A stretch of DNA of 64,000 bases from an uncultured Selenomonadales bacterium. GTDB taxonomy: Bacteria; Bacillota; Negativicutes; Selenomonadales; Selenomonadaceae. Positions 23,418 to 32,677 of the stretch are shown here, one piece after another. The stretch lies in contig CALFJB010000056.1 in NCBI GenBank assembly GCA_937877565.1, positions 58,360-122,359 on the forward strand, written 5' to 3'. A model generated the notes under the pieces. That model worked only from the letters and a program-made list of their open reading frames with translations. It had not been told where the DNA came from and ran no database searches. The translations under genes and the position numbers were made by a program. Each line of letters begins with the position of its first letter. The stretch's first letter is position 1.

Positions 23418-24119
23418 TTAAGAATTTGTAAACACGTTATAGTTCCTAATATCGGGAATTTGCCAATCAATAGGTTTTTCGCCAATCGACGCTAGAAAAT
23501 TATTTACTTTGGAAAATGGACGGCTGCCAAAAAATCCTCTGTCGGCAGAAAGTGGACTTGGATGCGCTGATTCAATTATAAAATGGCGCGGGTTAGTTAT
23601 CATCGCCTTTTTCGCTCGCGCAGGATTTCCCCATAAGATAAACGCTAACGGCTTTTCGTGTTCGTTCAAAAGTTCAATGATTCTGTTTGTGAAAATTTCC
23701 CAGCCTTTGCCTTTATGAGAATTTGCCGCGTGCGCCCGTACCGTTAAAACCGCGTTCAAAAGTAAAACGCCCTGATCTGCCCAATATTTTAAGCAGCCGT
23801 TATTTGGAATTGTGCAATTTAAATCTGCGCGAAGTTCCTTAAAAATATTTTGAAGTGAAGGAGGCGGCGGAACATTCGGCAAAACTGAAAAGCTTAATCC
23901 GTGCGCTTGTCCCGGCTCGTGGTACGGGTCTTGTCCCAAAATTACAACTTTTGTATCAGCATAACTTGTAAAATGCAAGGCATTAAAAATATCGTACATA
24001 TCAGGAAAAATTTCTTGCGTGCGATATTCGCCAATTAAAAATTTTCGCAGTTCCTGATAGTACGGTTTTTGTAATTCGTCATCAAGTAAATTTGCCCAAT
24101 CGTTTTTAAAAATTTTCAT
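23418..24119 (-). CDS. ung: Uracil-DNA glycosylase, family 1
   Basis: A 233-aa Ung removing uracil from DNA. The water-activating motif GQDPYHEPGQAHGLSFSV and the HPSPLS motif are intact. ATG at 24119 with GGAG upstream, 1 bp after the ligase stop codon. Confidence 0.96.
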   Translation of the reverse strand: MKIFKNDWANLLDDELQKPYYQELRKFLIGEYRTQEIFPDMYDIFNALHFTSYADTKVVILGQDPYHEPGQAHGLSFSVLPNVPPPPSLQNIFKELRADLNCTIPNNGCLKYWADQGVLLLNAVLTVRAHAANSHKGKGWEIFTNRIIELLNEHEKPLAFILWGNPARAKKAMITNPRHFIIESAHPSPLSADRGFFGSRPFSKVNNFLASIGEKPIDWQIPDIRNYNVFTNS

Positions 24120-24120
24120 A

Positions 24121-25329
24121 TTAATCTCCGAGCGATAAATTTTTTGAAATTTTGCTGTAAGCAATGCACAATCCCAAAGAGTACCAGAAAATTCTGCTGG
24201 GTACTGAAGTTTCAAAGTTAAATTCTGTCAAACCGTGCAACATAAAGCCCCAAAGTACGCAGAAAAATACCAGCCATTCAAAATTTTTGTCTTTGAACCA
24301 ACGCCGTAAACTGAACCAGCTAAAATATCCCCACATCAACAAAAATGTAGACGCGGCGATAATTCCGCACTCCGCCAACAGTTGAAATATATTGCTGTGA
24401 GCGTGTTCCAAATAAGTTTCTTTAGCGTCCGGCGAAATGTACTTTGTTTGGTACGCGTCTTTATATTGCCCGTAACCTACGCCAAAAATTGGATTGTCTT
24501 TGAACATTTGAAACGCACTTGTCCAAACTAACATTCTTTCAGAATTTGACTTTGCCCGCAAATCGCTTGTAGTATCTGCACTTTTCGACGAGTGCAACGC
24601 GGTTACAAAAATTCCTCCGCCAATTATCAAAATTGCAACGACGGCGGCGAATAGTTTTAAATTTTTTCGGGAATAAAGCAAAACCATCAGCGGGATTAAA
24701 ATTATTGTGGACAGCCAAACGCCGCGCGTACCGTTAAACAGTAACGCCACAATTCCTACAAACGCCGCAACCGTAAAATAAATTCGCAGTGATTTTTTCT
24801 GAATTTGTAAAAATAAAACGACGTACAGCGGCAGGAAAATTCCAATAACGCTGCCTTGTGCCATTGGCGTTAAAAATCCGCCGTATCTCCAAATGCCATC
24901 AAAATTTTTAAATCCTTGCACTATTACCGACAAATTGCTGATGAAAACGCCGACAAATAGCAGCTGTACCAGCGTTAAAATTTTTTTCCTGTCAAGGCAA
25001 ATGAACATTACCGGAAACAAAACTAAAATATGCCCTATATATTTATCCAGCCAACTTTTCACGCCAAATAAAATATCTTCTGAAGTCAGCGCGGAAATTA
25101 ACACCGCTACGAATAACGCGGCTATTGAGGCGAAAATTTTTTTGTATTCGCTGAAAATAATTTTTACGTCGTCATTTTTTCGATAAAGTCTGTGAATCAT
25201 TCCTAAAATCGACAGCACCATAAAAATATTTCCCGCCGCCTTTGAAATTGGCAAGAATAAAGAAAAGCCGCACAAATAGTAAAATGTGCGCTTTTCAATT
25301 TCGGTTATGTTTGAAAAATTTTCTATCAT
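24121..25329 (-). CDS. O-antigen ligase/polymerase family membrane protein
   Basis: A 402-aa protein with about ten hydrophobic segments and a Wzy_C/WaaL domain, including FNGTRGVWLSTIILIPL and the periplasmic FGVGYGQYKDAY followed by HAHSNIFQLLAE with the key histidine. It joins O-antigen or another glycan to lipid A or a carrier in the inner membrane. ATG at 25329, just after the purH stop. A free-standing copy with no polysaccharide cluster. Confidence 0.85.
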   Translation of the reverse strand: MIENFSNITEIEKRTFYYLCGFSLFLPISKAAGNIFMVLSILGMIHRLYRKNDDVKIIFSEYKKIFASIAALFVAVLISALTSEDILFGVKSWLDKYIGHILVLFPVMFICLDRKKILTLVQLLFVGVFISNLSVIVQGFKNFDGIWRYGGFLTPMAQGSVIGIFLPLYVVLFLQIQKKSLRIYFTVAAFVGIVALLFNGTRGVWLSTIILIPLMVLLYSRKNLKLFAAVVAILIIGGGIFVTALHSSKSADTTSDLRAKSNSERMLVWTSAFQMFKDNPIFGVGYGQYKDAYQTKYISPDAKETYLEHAHSNIFQLLAECGIIAASTFLLMWGYFSWFSLRRWFKDKNFEWLVFFCVLWGFMLHGLTEFNFETSVPSRIFWYSLGLCIAYSKISKNLSLGD

Positions 25330-25334
25330 AGTTA

Positions 25335-26498
25335 TCAATGGTGGAAAAGGCGAATATGTGTAAACGCCATAACAATTCCGTACTTGTCGCAAGTTTCAAT
25401 AACGTTATCATCACGAATGGAGCCGCCGCTTTGTGCGATAAATTCCACGCCGGATTTATGGGCGCGTTCGATATTGTCGCCAAACGGGAAAAAAGCATCT
25501 GAACCTAACGCCACGCCTTTTAAATTTTTCAGCCACGCAATTTTTTCTTCGTCAGTGAATTTTTTGGGACGTTCGGTAAAAACGCGCTGCCAATCGTTCA
25601 AAATATCGTCGCTTTCATTGCCAATGTAAACATCAATAGCGTTATCACGGTCGGGGCGTTTAATATCAGCTTTGAACGGCAAATTTAAAACTTGCGGACT
25701 TTGGCGCAAAAACCAAAAATCAGCCTTATTGCCTGCAAGTCTCGTGCAATGAACGCGGCTTTGTTGCCCCGCGCCAATTCCAATAGCTTGCCCGTCTTTG
25801 ACGTAGCAAACAGAATTAGATTGCGTGTACTTCAAAGTTATCAGCGCAATAAGTAAATCGCGTTTCGCCGCGTCAGTGAAATTTTTATTCGCCGTCGGAA
25901 CGTCTGTTAAACAATCCGTAGAAATTTTTATATCGTTGCGAAGTTGTTCAAAAGTCACGCCAAAAACTTGCTTGCGTTCAATCGCCGCCGGTTTATACGC
26001 GGGATTCATTTTCAAAATTAAATAACTGCCCTTACGTTTGGATTTCAAAATTTCCAACGCTTTATCTGTGTAAGATGGCGCAATAATTCCGTCGCTGACT
26101 TCGTTTTTTAGATAATTTGCCAAAGTTTCATCGACTTCATCAGAAATAATTGCAAAGTCGCCGTAGGAGCTCATTCTGTCTGCGCCGCGTGCGCGTACAT
26201 AAGCCGCCGCCACGTCTGAAAGTTCGCCATTGACGAAATAAATTTTTTTCAAAGTTTCGTCAAGCGGTAAACCTACCGCCGCGCCTGCCGGTGAAACGTG
26301 TTTGAATGACGCCGCCGCCGGTAAATTTGTAGCCTCGCGCAGTTCTCTTACAAGTTGCCAACCGTTTAAAGCGTCCAACAAATTTATATATCCCGGCTTG
26401 CCGTTCAAAACTTCAAAAGGCAATTCGCCGCCTTCTACAAAAACTTTTGCCGGTTTTTGATTCGGGTTGCAACCGTATTTTAATTCCAGTTCGTTCAA
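25335..26498 (-). CDS. purH: Stand-alone AICAR transformylase (PurH C-domain only)
   Basis: At 387 aa it has only the formyltransferase half of PurH: LKYGCNPNQKPAKV at the start, ASFKHVSPAGAAVG with the Lys-His pair, SNSVCYVKDGQAIGIGAGQQ, and AFFPFGDNIERA. The IMP cyclohydrolase half is absent, so that step must be encoded elsewhere. TTG at 26498 follows AGGAGG by 7 nt. Two related promoters lie upstream. Confidence 0.92.
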   Translation of the reverse strand: MNELELKYGCNPNQKPAKVFVEGGELPFEVLNGKPGYINLLDALNGWQLVRELREATNLPAAASFKHVSPAGAAVGLPLDETLKKIYFVNGELSDVAAAYVRARGADRMSSYGDFAIISDEVDETLANYLKNEVSDGIIAPSYTDKALEILKSKRKGSYLILKMNPAYKPAAIERKQVFGVTFEQLRNDIKISTDCLTDVPTANKNFTDAAKRDLLIALITLKYTQSNSVCYVKDGQAIGIGAGQQSRVHCTRLAGNKADFWFLRQSPQVLNLPFKADIKRPDRDNAIDVYIGNESDDILNDWQRVFTERPKKFTDEEKIAWLKNLKGVALGSDAFFPFGDNIERAHKSGVEFIAQSGGSIRDDNVIETCDKYGIVMAFTHIRLFHH

Positions 26499-26529
26499 AA
26501 AAATTTCCTCCTGCCGTAAAAATAGATTC

Positions 26530-26557
26530 ACTCTATCAATTTAATTTTGAGTGTCAA
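26530..26557 (-). promoter_or_regulatory. purH proximal promoter
   Basis: Minus strand TTGACA, 16 bp, TAGAGT. The spacer CTCAAAATTAAATTGA is nearly repeated in the distal promoter at 26662-26690. Confidence 0.5.
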
Positions 26558-26661
26558 AAAATTATAATTTCAAGTTTGCAGTTAAATTCATTCAACAGAA
26601 ACTTTTAGCGGTTTTTAAATTCAATTCATTCATAAATTTTTTTATGCGTAAGAATTAATTT

Positions 26662-26690
26662 ATTTTATCAATTTAGTTTTGAGTAGTCAA
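26662..26690 (-). promoter_or_regulatory. purH distal promoter
   Basis: Minus strand TTGACT, 17 bp, TAAAAT. It shares a 16-17 bp spacer core (ACTCAAAACTAAATTGA) with the proximal promoter, so one is probably a duplicate of the other or they share a regulator. Confidence 0.55.
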
Positions 26691-26704
26691 TTTTTCCTAC
26701 AACC

Positions 26705-26782
26705 AAAAAAGAGCACTACCGAACGTGCTCTTCTTTGTCGCCATATACCCTTCCTTGTCATCGCCATTGACAAGTCTCCCAC
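26705..26782 (-). ncRNA. Predicted small RNA, about 78 nt
   Basis: Defined by a promoter at 26788-26816 and a strong terminator GAGCAC-GTTCGGTA-GTGCTC-TTTTTT at its end. Inside is a hairpin CTTGTCA-ATGGCGA-TGACAAG. The loop word ATGGCGA returns unpaired downstream (TATATGGCGACAAAG), and GGA motifs occur at GGGAGA and AAGGAAGG. No ORF. Not matched to a known family. Confidence 0.65.
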
Positions 26783-26787
26783 GCGGT

Positions 26788-26816
26788 ATATTAACACAGA
26801 CTTTTCAATTTGACAA
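26788..26816 (-). promoter_or_regulatory. Promoter of the 78-nt small RNA
   Basis: Minus strand TTGTCA, 17 bp, TAATAT, about 7 bp before the predicted RNA start. Confidence 0.65.
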
Positions 26817-26879
26817 GCATTTTTTAATTGGCGGCGATAATATTTTTTTTCAATAGTTGCAGAGTATTTTTATCAAAAA

Positions 26880-28895
26880 TTAGAAAGTTTTTTTAATTTT
26901 TGCAGACGCGGTTACACCTTGTTGAATACCCATCCAACCTGTAACATTAAAATCGACGACCCACGCGCTTTTTTTGTTGGCTTGCATTTGCCAACCAAGT
27001 TCAATCATTGCGCTTGAGCCTTTAACGTCACTTTCAGCAGTATTGTAATTTTTATACTTCGCACTTGTACCGCCGTTAAATTCGTACTGATACGCAAGAC
27101 CGGTATAAATTTTACTCAAGCCGCTAACACGAGTTGTAAGTTTGTAGCCGAGTCTAAATTTGCCACTGTCCACTGAATCAAAATTATAACGTTCGCCTGT
27201 CGTTAAATCAGCTGTAATTCCGTTAATGTGATTGTGCGCGTAAATTCCATAGACGTGCAATAAATTATTTTTGTTAAGGCGCATAAGTTTACCAACTCTT
27301 AAATGACCTGCGAAAACCGGCGCGGAGGCATTATAACCAATTACATTGGGGGAGTTGTAATTTTTCAAAACTTCAGAAATAAAAGAACAATCTGTAGTAG
27401 TTTTACCGCCACGAAAACTTGCTTCATAATAAAAGCCGTTATTTTGAATTTTTCGCCCAATCAATCCGGCGGCAAAATATTTTGAACTTCCGCTGCCGTG
27501 TGTACCGTTTGGCAAATAACTGTCAAAGTCAGATTTTCCATAATCTACAAGCGGCGCAAAAACCCACGTATTGCCTGATTGAGTTTCAATGGCGCGAGCA
27601 AATCCTAAATCTATACCGGCAGGCTTGGATTTTATGTAAGAACCACCGCCGGTTTTAGTTTTTAATCTTCCGCCGTCCATACTTGCAAAAACGCCAAAAC
27701 TTTTATTTATAACGGCGGCAATTTGCCCGGTAACTGCGCTTTTATCATCGTTATCAGCGTTGGCGTCAGTGGCTGCCTCCTCCAATTCTTCAAGCGGCAA
27801 CCAATCCATAATTCTATCAGTACCGCGTGAAACAGATTCATTTGCATTTGCCACACTTTGAGCGGCGGCTTTTGAATCTTCGTTTACTACAGCATTGCCG
27901 AGCGTCATAACCAAATTATTTCCGTTGTTTGTAATATTTGCGTCGTAAATCAGCGATACGCCTTCAGCAAATTTTACATTACTTGAACTTGGCGAACCTG
28001 TAATACCATTGGAATTTGAAAGTAAATTAACATAATCGCCGGTTTTAAGGAGACTATCAGCACCAACATAAGCAGTTATCGCCGAATTTCCAATATTTGT
28101 ACCTGAAGAATCAGTAAGCGTCAAAATTGTATTTCTGCTTGTAGTGTTGCTGGGAATATGAAAATTTAAATTATCAAAGCCGTAAATATTTTTAGCAGTC
28201 AAACCGCTTGAATAAATATTCAAAGTGTTGCCGGAAGTTGTTCCCGCGTCGCCAAAATAATTTGAATAAATGTACGCGCCTGAAAGGTCGGGATTTCCGA
28301 AAATATTTACCGTGTTATTCGTAGAAATTGCATTTGGCATTGAAACATAAGAATTGCTATGTTTGCCGCCGTTAATTGTAAAAGTGTTACCGTCAAAATT
28401 TAATTTATAATCGCTTGCATTACTAATATTTAATTCCAAAATTATATTATTGAAATTGAAAGTATTTTGGTAAAGCGTGCCGGTAAAATCCCCGTCGTTA
28501 ATGTCGATATGAGCTTCACCGTCGCTGATTGTAATTTTATTATAGCTTGCCTCGTTAAAAGTTGCTCTACCGCCGGTAACCGAACCGGTATATTTGAGTT
28601 CTAAATTTTGATCATATGTATAAGTTCTGCCATTAATCGTCACGGATTCGCCGCGATTCACTCTGTAGCCGTTTACAATCAGGGCATCATAACCTGCAAT
28701 AATTTCGTTTCCGGAGTAGTATTCTTCATTGTCGCCCGTCAATGAATTAATATCTTCATCTGTAAGGACTATATTTTCAGCAAAGGCAACGCCGCTGTAA
28801 AACGTCATGGAGCTTGCAACAATTCCGCACAATACAATTTTTTTAAGCGTATCTGAATTTTTCTTTCCAATATTTTTTCTGATAGATTTAAGCAT
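26880..28895 (-). CDS. Autotransporter-like outer-membrane protein (671 aa)
   Basis: Long signal peptide (IVLCGIVASSMTFYSGVAFA), then a repetitive strand-rich passenger with many N, T, S and G residues (about 40-340), typical of a beta-helix, a short acidic linker, and a C-terminal beta-barrel of about 280 residues ending in a terminal phenylalanine (ASAKIKKTF), as in type V secretion. It would display the passenger on the cell surface. It follows the outer-membrane protein gene by 21 bp. Passenger function unknown. Confidence 0.8.
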   Translation of the reverse strand: MLKSIRKNIGKKNSDTLKKIVLCGIVASSMTFYSGVAFAENIVLTDEDINSLTGDNEEYYSGNEIIAGYDALIVNGYRVNRGESVTINGRTYTYDQNLELKYTGSVTGGRATFNEASYNKITISDGEAHIDINDGDFTGTLYQNTFNFNNIILELNISNASDYKLNFDGNTFTINGGKHSNSYVSMPNAISTNNTVNIFGNPDLSGAYIYSNYFGDAGTTSGNTLNIYSSGLTAKNIYGFDNLNFHIPSNTTSRNTILTLTDSSGTNIGNSAITAYVGADSLLKTGDYVNLLSNSNGITGSPSSSNVKFAEGVSLIYDANITNNGNNLVMTLGNAVVNEDSKAAAQSVANANESVSRGTDRIMDWLPLEELEEAATDANADNDDKSAVTGQIAAVINKSFGVFASMDGGRLKTKTGGGSYIKSKPAGIDLGFARAIETQSGNTWVFAPLVDYGKSDFDSYLPNGTHGSGSSKYFAAGLIGRKIQNNGFYYEASFRGGKTTTDCSFISEVLKNYNSPNVIGYNASAPVFAGHLRVGKLMRLNKNNLLHVYGIYAHNHINGITADLTTGERYNFDSVDSGKFRLGYKLTTRVSGLSKIYTGLAYQYEFNGGTSAKYKNYNTAESDVKGSSAMIELGWQMQANKKSAWVVDFNVTGWMGIQQGVTASAKIKKTF

Positions 28896-28916
28896 TGAAA
28901 TTACCTCCGCTACAAA

Positions 28917-29784
28917 TTAAAATTCATATCTAATACCGCCATACGGTCCTTGTAAATTAAAAGTTCCGTGATCGTTTTTGTGTTTGATATTGGCATGAAT
29001 TTTTCTGTAGCCGATGTCAATTCCCAATCTTTCATGCGGATTGTACCGAATACCTGCCTCAAAATCGTAGAAGTGTCCGTAACCGCCAAAATACATTCCG
29101 GAAATATGAGCGTAGGCTTTCAAATTATCCCAAAGTTGCGTATGTCCACCAATTCCCAAAGTTGGAACGGGTACGCCAATTTTTTCACTTTCAGTGCGCG
29201 TTTGATTATTTAAATCTTGCCTTGTACTAACGGCTGTACCTGTTGCCGAGCCCTTCCAATAAATTCCAGTAACGCCGTAACTCCAATCAACGCCGCTATT
29301 CCATTTTTCAGTTATTGGATTTGTAATTTGCAACTTCAAATAGTGAAAATCGCTTTTTGAATGAACATTGCCGCGCAAATTTGTTCCGCCGAATAAAAGC
29401 GGATTCGCCCTTGTAAATATTCTGTCGCCGTGAACGCGAATATAATCCATTGTAAAACGTTTGTAACGAAAAATAAGCTCCGGTGCTTTATCGTTGCCAA
29501 AACCTAAATCATCTTTTAATCCAACGCTGCCATCTCTATAACGTATTTTGTCAGATTGAACTTTAATATCCATGTGCGGCGCAAAATATCTGCCTTCAAT
29601 CGAAAATTTGAAAACTTTTTTATCAGATTCTTCAGTTGCGCCATTTATGAGCGTTTCAGCCGCTTTTAAGCGTTCTGTATCAGCGTGCGTAGGGGAGGGC
29701 TTTTTCAGCTGCTGAAGCAATAGCTGTGCTAAATAAGCATACTGAACCTGTTGCCAGAAGAAGTTTTAATAAATTTTTCTTCAT
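28917..29784 (-). pseudogene. Outer-membrane beta-barrel protein with frameshift after the signal peptide
   Basis: ATG at 29784, after GGAGG, opens a perfect signal peptide (LLKLLLATGSVCLF, then IASAAEKALP), but that frame stops at 29680. The barrel continues in another frame from about 29699 to 28917 (THADTERLKAAE... to GGIRYEF with terminal F). Removing one G from the G4 run at 29692-29695 would restore a 288-aa protein. The mature part has alternating strands typical of an outer-membrane barrel. Could be a true mutation, a switch, or a sequencing error. Confidence 0.75.
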
Positions 29785-29946
29785 AATGTTAAACCTCCAA
29801 AAAAAATTTTGTTGCACAAACAACATTTGAAATTATTCAAGTTTACATAAATTATTCCTGCAATGAATTTGATTTTTTATATATTTTTAAGGTAGTGAAA
29901 AATTTTTGAATTTAAATTTTATAACGCTGATGAATTTAATTTTGGT

Positions 29947-29983
29947 AAAAAAAATAACAATCCGTGAATCTATCAGATTGTTA
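29947..29983 (-). terminator. Terminator, cut off from its operon by a MITE
   Basis: Minus strand TAACAATC-13 nt-GATTGTTA followed by eight T. It would end the leftward 34.7-30.2 kb operon, but the family A element at 29986-30229 lies between it and the last gene. Confidence 0.75.
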
Positions 29984-29985
29984 TA

Positions 29986-30229
29986 CTAGGCGGTGTTGAA
30001 TAATTCACAACTCGCTAAAATTTTTCAAAGATTTTATTTTAAATGTACTTTTCTTTTTCCGGAGCATGCGCGGCTGCGTAGCAGGCGTGCTCTTTAGCGA
30101 AAAGAAAAGTACCAAAAGAAAAGTGCTCTCTTGACCGAATATGATTCTTTCCTAAATCAATATTCGGCGGCGGTCATCCTTGACCGCCGTGTTTCCCCTT
30201 CGTTTAAAGTTATTATTCAACACGCCCTA
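29986..30229 (-). mobile_element. Family A MITE-like element, copy 1
   Basis: About 244 bp bounded by inverted repeats CTAGGCGGTGTTGAATAAT and ATTATTCAACACGCCCTAA. Inside is a large nested hairpin with arms GTACTTTTCTTTTTCCG/CGAAAAGAAAAGTAC around GCATGCGCGGCTGCGTAGCA, and a second hairpin GCGGTCA-TCCT-TGACCGC. No ORF. Its reverse complement matches the copy at 39567. The rest of the 29785-30262 gap holds the terminator and AT-rich leader sequence. Confidence 0.85.
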
Positions 30230-30262
30230 ATTAAAATATCAATTCAATTTGCAAGCAATTTT

Positions 30263-30619
30263 TTAATTGGCGGAAATAATATTTTCTAAAATTGTTGCCG
30301 AATCTTCAACGCAACCAATGCACGGGCGCAAATTATTTCTACGAATATCTTTGCAATTAACCGCGCCGACTTTTTCTAAAAATTTTTTATCCAGCTCGTC
30401 AACCAATTTAGTATCTTCGCCGTATTTCGCTTTTAAAACCAATTCGCCCGCGTAAAGTGCGCCGCATTTAATCGCACGTCCGCCGGAATATGGCGCGGCA
30501 ATTTTTTTAGCCTCGTCGTGAGAAAGTTTGGCATCTTCGCAAAATGCACAAAGTACAGACTGCGAACAACTGTACGCGCCGCTCATATATTCAACCGCTT
30601 GTGAAACTTTATCGCTCAT
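30263..30619 (-). CDS. C_GCAxxG_C_C family redox protein
   Basis: A 118-aa protein with the spaced cysteines of this family: YSCSQSVLCAF, GGRAIKCGALYAGE, and C-IRRNNLRPCIGCVEDSA. Members are thought to be redox or metal proteins of anaerobes; biochemical role unknown. ATG after GGAGCG. Last gene of the leftward operon, which also has two NAD(P)-dependent oxidoreductases. Confidence 0.82.
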   Translation of the reverse strand: MSDKVSQAVEYMSGAYSCSQSVLCAFCEDAKLSHDEAKKIAAPYSGGRAIKCGALYAGELVLKAKYGEDTKLVDELDKKFLEKVGAVNCKDIRRNNLRPCIGCVEDSATILENIISAN

Positions 30620-30642
30620 CGTTATCGCTCCTAAAAATTTTT

Positions 30643-31674
30643 TTACGCTAAATCTTTGCCCGCGTCCGCCAAAATTTTCATCTGCTCCATCGTCTGTTCT
30701 TCGGTAACAAGTTGCGGCGCACCGTTGATAATTGTTTCATAGAGCGCGTCATAAAATCTTGCGTAGTCGCCAACTTCGGATTTAACTTTTTCTTCGTGAT
30801 ATTCGCCTGCGTCGTCGTAATAAATAATTGTGCCGTAATTTTCCGGCGCGTCAATTCCAAAATCGCTGTGACCGGCAGGAAGATAAAATTTTTTCAAGTC
30901 AGCCTCTTGCCTGTCCTGTTCAGCTTTTATAAATGTGCCGCGTGTGCCGTAAACTTCAAAACTCGGACGAATTTTAGCGCGGAAATAACTTGATTGTACC
31001 GTAACTTTAAAGCCGTCGTAGAAAAAATCTAAATCAAAATAATCATTCATACGCCCCGCGCCCAAAAGTTGCCGAACGTCAGCATTAACTTTTTGCGGCT
31101 TGCCGAAATACGCCAAAACTTGATCTACTGTGTGACAAGCGTGCGTATATAAAAAAGCGTGGTCGCGGTTGTAAGTTTTTTCATTTTCTGGAGTTGCGGC
31201 GCGGTAATAATCGTAGTGCATACAAACTTCAAAAATTTTTCCCAACTTGCCGGACTCAATAACTTTTTGCACAGTCAAAAAATCGCTGTCAAAGCGGCGA
31301 TTCTGATAACATTGCACGGTTACGCCTTTTTCTTTGGCAAGTTTGAAAAGTTCGGCGGCGTCTTCAACATTTGTAGCGAAAGGTTTTTCAACCACACAAT
31401 GTTTGCCCGCCTCCAAAACTTTTTTAGCCATTGAGTAATGAGCTTCGCTCGGCGTGTTCACTATTACCACGTCAATTTCAGGGTCGTTCAAAATTTTTTC
31501 AAGGTCGTCCGTGTATTCGACGCCTTCAATATTTCCCCAAACATTTGGGCGAAGTGTACGCTGATAAATTGCCTTGATTTTAATTTTGTCGGGGCGATTC
31601 AATGAAAACGGCAAGTGATAACGATTTGTACTTTTGCCGTTGCCAATGTGGGCGATAACTAATTTTCTTGACAT
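30643..31674 (-). CDS. Gfo/Idh/MocA family oxidoreductase (343 aa)
   Basis: Rossmann start (KLVIAHIGNGKSTNRYHLPF), the family's VVEKPFATNVEDA with the catalytic-region EKP, and a C-terminal sheet domain. It resembles the YdgJ-like sugar/polyol dehydrogenases; substrate unknown. The N-terminal dinucleotide motif is atypical (HIGNGKST). GGAGGC precedes the ATG. It is followed by the C_GCAxxG_C_C gene and preceded by a second family member. Confidence 0.87.
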   Translation of the reverse strand: MSRKLVIAHIGNGKSTNRYHLPFSLNRPDKIKIKAIYQRTLRPNVWGNIEGVEYTDDLEKILNDPEIDVVIVNTPSEAHYSMAKKVLEAGKHCVVEKPFATNVEDAAELFKLAKEKGVTVQCYQNRRFDSDFLTVQKVIESGKLGKIFEVCMHYDYYRAATPENEKTYNRDHAFLYTHACHTVDQVLAYFGKPQKVNADVRQLLGAGRMNDYFDLDFFYDGFKVTVQSSYFRAKIRPSFEVYGTRGTFIKAEQDRQEADLKKFYLPAGHSDFGIDAPENYGTIIYYDDAGEYHEEKVKSEVGDYARFYDALYETIINGAPQLVTEEQTMEQMKILADAGKDLA

Positions 31675-31686
31675 TGTAAAGCCTCC

Positions 31687-32658
31687 TCAAATTTCAATTC
31701 CGACTTGTTCACGTCCGCCTTGTAAAATCTGCGCGACAATACCGCTGATATTTAACATTTCTTCGGCGCGTTCAAAATCTTGTGAGTCAATCATTTCAAT
31801 GAAAGTTTCAAATTCGTAAAGCATACGGTGTTTATCTTCGTCAAAAGCTTGAACGTTGCCGTCGCCGTTGTTGTAATTGACAATGTAGGCATCAATCATA
31901 TTTGCCGGAATTTCCATAAAAATATTGCCTTTATCGCCTTGAATCGTTGAGGCGGTAAGAACCTGACAATCTTTTGCGCCAATGCAAACGGCTTTAAAAT
32001 TTTCATAGTCTAAAACCATTACGCCGCTTGTATCAATCCCGCGTTCAATGTTCGCCGTGTACGTGAAACTTTTGGGCTTGCCGAAAAGTCCAACAACAAA
32101 ATTTATATTGTAAACGTTAATATCCATCAACGCGCCGCCGGCTTTTTTCGGATCAAACGCGGGTAAAATTTCACCCTGTTTAAAAGCGTCGTAGCGGCTG
32201 GAATATTGGCTGTAATTCATACTGACAATTTTAATATCGCCGAGTTGCTTTAAATCTTCGCGAATGCTCAAATACGCGGGCATATAATGCACTGTTAAAG
32301 CCTCAATCAAAATTTTTTTATTTTCAGCGGCAATTTTTTTCAAGTCCTGAAATTCTTCAACAGTTGTAACTGCGGGCTTTTCAACGATAACATTTTTTCC
32401 GGCAAGCAACGCCTTTTTTGCAAATTCGTAATGTAAGTTGTTAGGCAGTGCAACATAAATTGTATCAAGTTTTTCATCTGCCAAAAGTTCGTCGTAGTCG
32501 AAATAAATTTTATCAAGTTTATACTGCGCCGCCAAATTTTCAACGCGCTCTTTACTTCTCAACGTTCCAAGAATCGCCTTGTAACCAATTTTCAAATTGC
32601 CAATTTCCGGCAAAAATTCCTGTACAATTTTACCTGTTCCCAAAATTCCCAAATTCAT
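31687..32658 (-). CDS. Gfo/Idh/MocA family oxidoreductase (323 aa)
   Basis: NAD(P) motif GILGTGKIVQEFLPEI at the start, VEKPAVTTVEEF around residue 95, and SMNYSQYSSRYDAFK in the C-terminal half. Likely a sugar-type dehydrogenase. Only distantly similar to its neighbour, so not a recent duplicate. GAGGTG before the ATG. Confidence 0.88.
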   Translation of the reverse strand: MNLGILGTGKIVQEFLPEIGNLKIGYKAILGTLRSKERVENLAAQYKLDKIYFDYDELLADEKLDTIYVALPNNLHYEFAKKALLAGKNVIVEKPAVTTVEEFQDLKKIAAENKKILIEALTVHYMPAYLSIREDLKQLGDIKIVSMNYSQYSSRYDAFKQGEILPAFDPKKAGGALMDINVYNINFVVGLFGKPKSFTYTANIERGIDTSGVMVLDYENFKAVCIGAKDCQVLTASTIQGDKGNIFMEIPANMIDAYIVNYNNGDGNVQAFDEDKHRMLYEFETFIEMIDSQDFERAEEMLNISGIVAQILQGGREQVGIEI

Positions 32659-32677
32659 AAAATCACCTCAAATTTTT

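Noticed and set aside
26705..26816. Riboswitch for purH
   Set aside because: The element has its own promoter and ends in a terminator about 200 bp before purH, with two purH promoters in between; it matched no purine, ZTP or THF motif I know.
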